In this document: positions 58,078 to 60,000 of the stretch, piece by piece | Numbering within the stretch: position 1 is the first letter of the stretch | Layout: each line of letters starts with the position of its first letter | Assembly (NCBI RefSeq): GCF_029227915.1 | Contig: NC_079879.1 | Location: 30,572,501 to 30,632,500, forward strand | DNA: 60,000 nucleotides | Origin: Hydractinia symbiolongicarpus | Taxonomy: Eukaryota > Cnidaria > Hydrozoa > Anthoathecata > Hydractiniidae | Reading direction: 5' to 3' | Translations under genes and position numbers: made by a program | Notes under the pieces: model-generated | What the model saw: only the letters and a program-made list of their open reading frames with translations | Told to the model about the DNA's origin: nothing | The model's database searches: none

Positions 58078-59113
58078 ATGAACATTTATAGCTATAACCA
58101 CAAGGCAAAATACAAGTCCAATAGAGGAGAATGGCCCCTCGGTGTAATTAATCTAGAACATCAAGACCTCTACGTTTCTACAGAATCGCACATTCCCGTG
58201 ACCTTCTCGATGTTTACGAAATACCCTATAAAAGTCCCCACTAACCTGTTGAACGACCCGGTTAGTGTAAATTGGACCGGCCAGGCCCTTGGCTACTGGA
58301 ATATACAAGTTAATTTTGCTTGTCATTGCGCTAGTACCGCCCTAGGTATATCCACCAAGCACTTGAATGGCTCCGTGCCTCTCATCAACAATATCTTTAA
58401 ATTCCACGTCTATTACCACATGCGGCGTATCCTAGCGAGAATGAAGGTACCCATGCCATACGATGACGGCTTTTCTCAATACGAGAACCCCTACTCTACA
58501 TCTGGATATGCCCAGATTTGTCGTGAATATGGTGCCGACCCTAATACCCAATACAAGTTTAAAGCTCTCATGTCCTCGCTCACAAATGGTAGATGGTGGC
58601 CGCAAGTAGATGGTGATTGGGCCAAGTTTATCATGCCTACGAGCCAAGGCCTGACATCGGAAGGTCTGTCGAAGCTTAGCGAGAGTATTCGTGTTTATCG
58701 AAGCCGTGGTACAACGTGAGGAGAACGTAGGCCGCGATATCACCGAGTTTCAAAAGGTGCTTCAATATGCCAGGACCCCCGTGAATTTTGCCGTGATACA
58801 CCACGTGTACATGCTACCATTCGATATGAACCTGCGTATTGTTAAAATTGTGGGGTATAACAACAACATCTTGATCGCACCGGCGAGTGCGATGATTGGT
58901 ATAAAGCTAGACCTAAACAACGCGAAGCCCATTACCACACAGCCTCAGGGTTTAAAACGAGGTGCTACGCGGCAAGAAATATCGAGGGGTGCCCTAAAAC
59001 CAAGGTCTGAAAAGATACCTCAGTCAGATCTAGGAAACCTTCACGAGGACACCAAGGCAACCTTGGTTACTGCGGGGGTGGGTCTCATCTTAGCATTTCT
59101 ATGGCTTAAATAA
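58078..59113 (+). pseudogene. Polinton protein of about 340 residues, one frameshift, C-terminal membrane anchor
   Basis: ATG 58078 opens a frame of about 210 codons (VNWTGQALGYWNIQVNFACH, KVPMPYDDGFSQYENP). Near 58690-58700 it must shift to continue as VQREENVGRDITEF, which runs to TAA 59111-59113 and ends in a hydrophobic helix (TAGVGLILAFLWL). Both parts are free of other lesions and join over only a few bases, so one gene with a single frameshift is likely. No family recognised; a virion surface or membrane-linked protein would fit the tail anchor. Confidence 0.55.
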
Positions 59114-59138
59114 GGGTGCTCATGCTGAGCCGCTAGGC

Positions 59139-59168
59139 GATCTAATATGTTCGTCAACATACTAGATC
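59139..59168. terminator. Hairpin between convergent Polinton genes
   Basis: A 13-bp stem with one mismatch (59139-59151 with 59156-59168) and a 4-nt loop, CGTC. It fills most of the 57-bp gap between the plus-strand stop at 59113 and the minus-strand stop at 59171. GCTAGGCGATCTA overlaps its left arm. Confidence 0.55.
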
Positions 59169-59170
59169 AT

Positions 59171-59959
59171 CTACGACTTCCTGCCACCCTTCCCAACGTA
59201 GACCACAACAAAAGCGACGGCAGCAGCGATTATCATGTATAGATGTTTGGCTACATATTCGACAACTTTTGCAGCCACTCTGAAAAAGAACGAGACAACC
59301 GTGCCAATAATCCCTGGTAGCGCCGCACCCGCCTTACCTGCTAGGTATTTCAAAAATTTTCCAAACCTTTCCAGCTGTTTTTGTATGAAACCCTTCCCTG
59401 CGGCACTTCCTCCTGCGCCTGTTGCGGAACCTCCACCTGTAACTGCAAGTACGATGGTGGAAATCAGTAGACCAACAGCCGAGACGATGCTTGCTATAGT
59501 AATCCCTTGCTCCTTGAACAAGATTCTAAGCTTTTCAGTTAGAGATTTATCGTCTTCTGCGATTTTCATCAGCGTCTCTTTAATTGCTTTCAGTTGGCTC
59601 TGGGTATCCGAGGAAAGTAAACCGTGTGCTTCTCGTACTGCTTCCTTTTGATCTTGGAGTCGTTCTAGATCTTCCCTAGCCTTTGCAATGTCTTCGTTCC
59701 AGATAGCTAGCTGCTCCTCGGATGCCCCAGGTGTAGCTTTCTTCGTCTCAAACCTTTTCACCTTGGCTTCTGCTTTAGCGATCTCACCATCGTGGAAGAT
59801 CATCTTGCTTTTCAGGTGCTTCAGGTTACCCCTTAGCGTTTGAAGCTCGAGGTTGAGCCCTCTTCTTTCACGCTCTGTGAAGGCTTCGCTGGCGCCAAAA
59901 GGAGTCTCTTCGATCAGACTTTCCGTTTCATCAAGGACGTTCTCGAGCAACGGCATCAT
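59171..59959 (-). CDS. Coiled-coil membrane protein of Polintons, intact
   Basis: A frame of 262 residues from ATG 59959. Order: acidic N-terminus, long coiled coil (about residues 30-140, LNLELQTLRGNLKHLKSKM and EDIAKAREDLERLQDQKEA), conserved EQGITIASIVSAVGLLIST membrane segment (about 165-190), Gly/Ala-rich linker, basic amphipathic KQLERFGKFLKYLAGKA, second hydrophobic region (LPGIIGTVVSFFFRVA), and a final membrane helix (IIAAAVAFVVVYVG) with a basic tail. Homologous to the broken 47901-48666. The conserved core in two diverged elements implies selection; a role in a virion membrane or in membrane remodelling is inference. Confidence 0.65.
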   Translation of the reverse strand: MMPLLENVLDETESLIEETPFGASEAFTERERRGLNLELQTLRGNLKHLKSKMIFHDGEIAKAEAKVKRFETKKATPGASEEQLAIWNEDIAKAREDLERLQDQKEAVREAHGLLSSDTQSQLKAIKETLMKIAEDDKSLTEKLRILFKEQGITIASIVSAVGLLISTIVLAVTGGGSATGAGGSAAGKGFIQKQLERFGKFLKYLAGKAGAALPGIIGTVVSFFFRVAAKVVEYVAKHLYMIIAAAVAFVVVYVGKGGRKS

Positions 59960-60000
59960 TTCGATATCATCGGCCTTCTGTTGCTGGGCCGCTAGGCGAT

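Larger units (their letters stand above)
55983..60000. mobile_element. Maverick/Polinton block 3, best preserved, runs off the window
   Basis: Six gene units with gaps of under 150 bp: 55983-56303 (+), 56386-56652 (+), 56731-57387 (-), 57388-58059 (-), 58078-59113 (+) and 59171-59959 (-). Two are split by single in-frame stops and one by a frameshift, so damage is slight. Homologs of two of these genes occur in block 1. Core genes (polymerase, integrase, capsid) must lie beyond the window if the element is complete. Confidence 0.72.

Noticed and set aside
59235-59651. Plus-strand frame of 138 codons
   Set aside because: Shadow of the conserved minus-strand coiled-coil membrane gene.

Overview
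The window is nuclear DNA of an invertebrate animal, most likely a cnidarian. Host genes are split into many short exons with GT-AG introns, non-coding sequence is AT-rich, and the repeats (tRNA-derived SINEs, a Penelope-like element, a CR1/jockey-type LINE, MITE-like elements and Maverick/Polinton DNA) are of metazoan type. The cnidarian assignment is inference from repeat and Polinton flavour and from base composition; no single base string proves it.

Layout. (1) 156-6314, plus strand: 3' part (13 exons) of an RGS22-like gene with three RGS regions. (2) 6315-9288: intergenic, with a 743-bp Penelope-like insertion made of two back-to-back fragments inside a 13-bp target duplication. (3) 9289-21757, minus strand: a complete RRP12 gene. 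I could place 35 exons whose lengths sum to 3795 nt (1264 codons plus stop). (4) 22119-28255: repeat field with two large inverted-repeat elements carrying subterminal repeats, two copies of a tRNA-derived SINE, and a 5'- and 3'-truncated LINE. (5) 29815-30445, minus strand: first four exons of a Nudix hydrolase of the diphosphoinositol polyphosphate phosphohydrolase type; its last exons were not found. (6) 30446-36990: non-coding, with a perfect (AAT)n tract of about 560 bp, another SINE copy and a GATCGGGAGA-rich inverted-repeat element.

(7) 36990-60000: a cluster of Maverick/Polinton (virus-like) elements, visibly richer in G+C than the host part. Block 1 (36990-49770) has a broken protein-primed DNA polymerase B, an A32-type packaging ATPase remnant, a BRO/MSV199-like gene, an integrase, a double-jelly-roll major capsid protein, and conserved small and membrane proteins. 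Block 2 (50128-54420) is a more decayed copy in the opposite sense, with its integrase split by an insertion that contains a MITE and a rearranged piece of capsid gene. Block 3 (55983 to the window end) is the best preserved: seven genes in tight convergent, divergent or back-to-back order, with only a few lesions.

Comparing the three blocks shows which reading frames are real, where each is broken, and which non-coding signals recur. The most interesting of these signals are a TATAATAAA-like box immediately before many start codons on both strands, and hairpins in the gaps between convergent genes of block 3.
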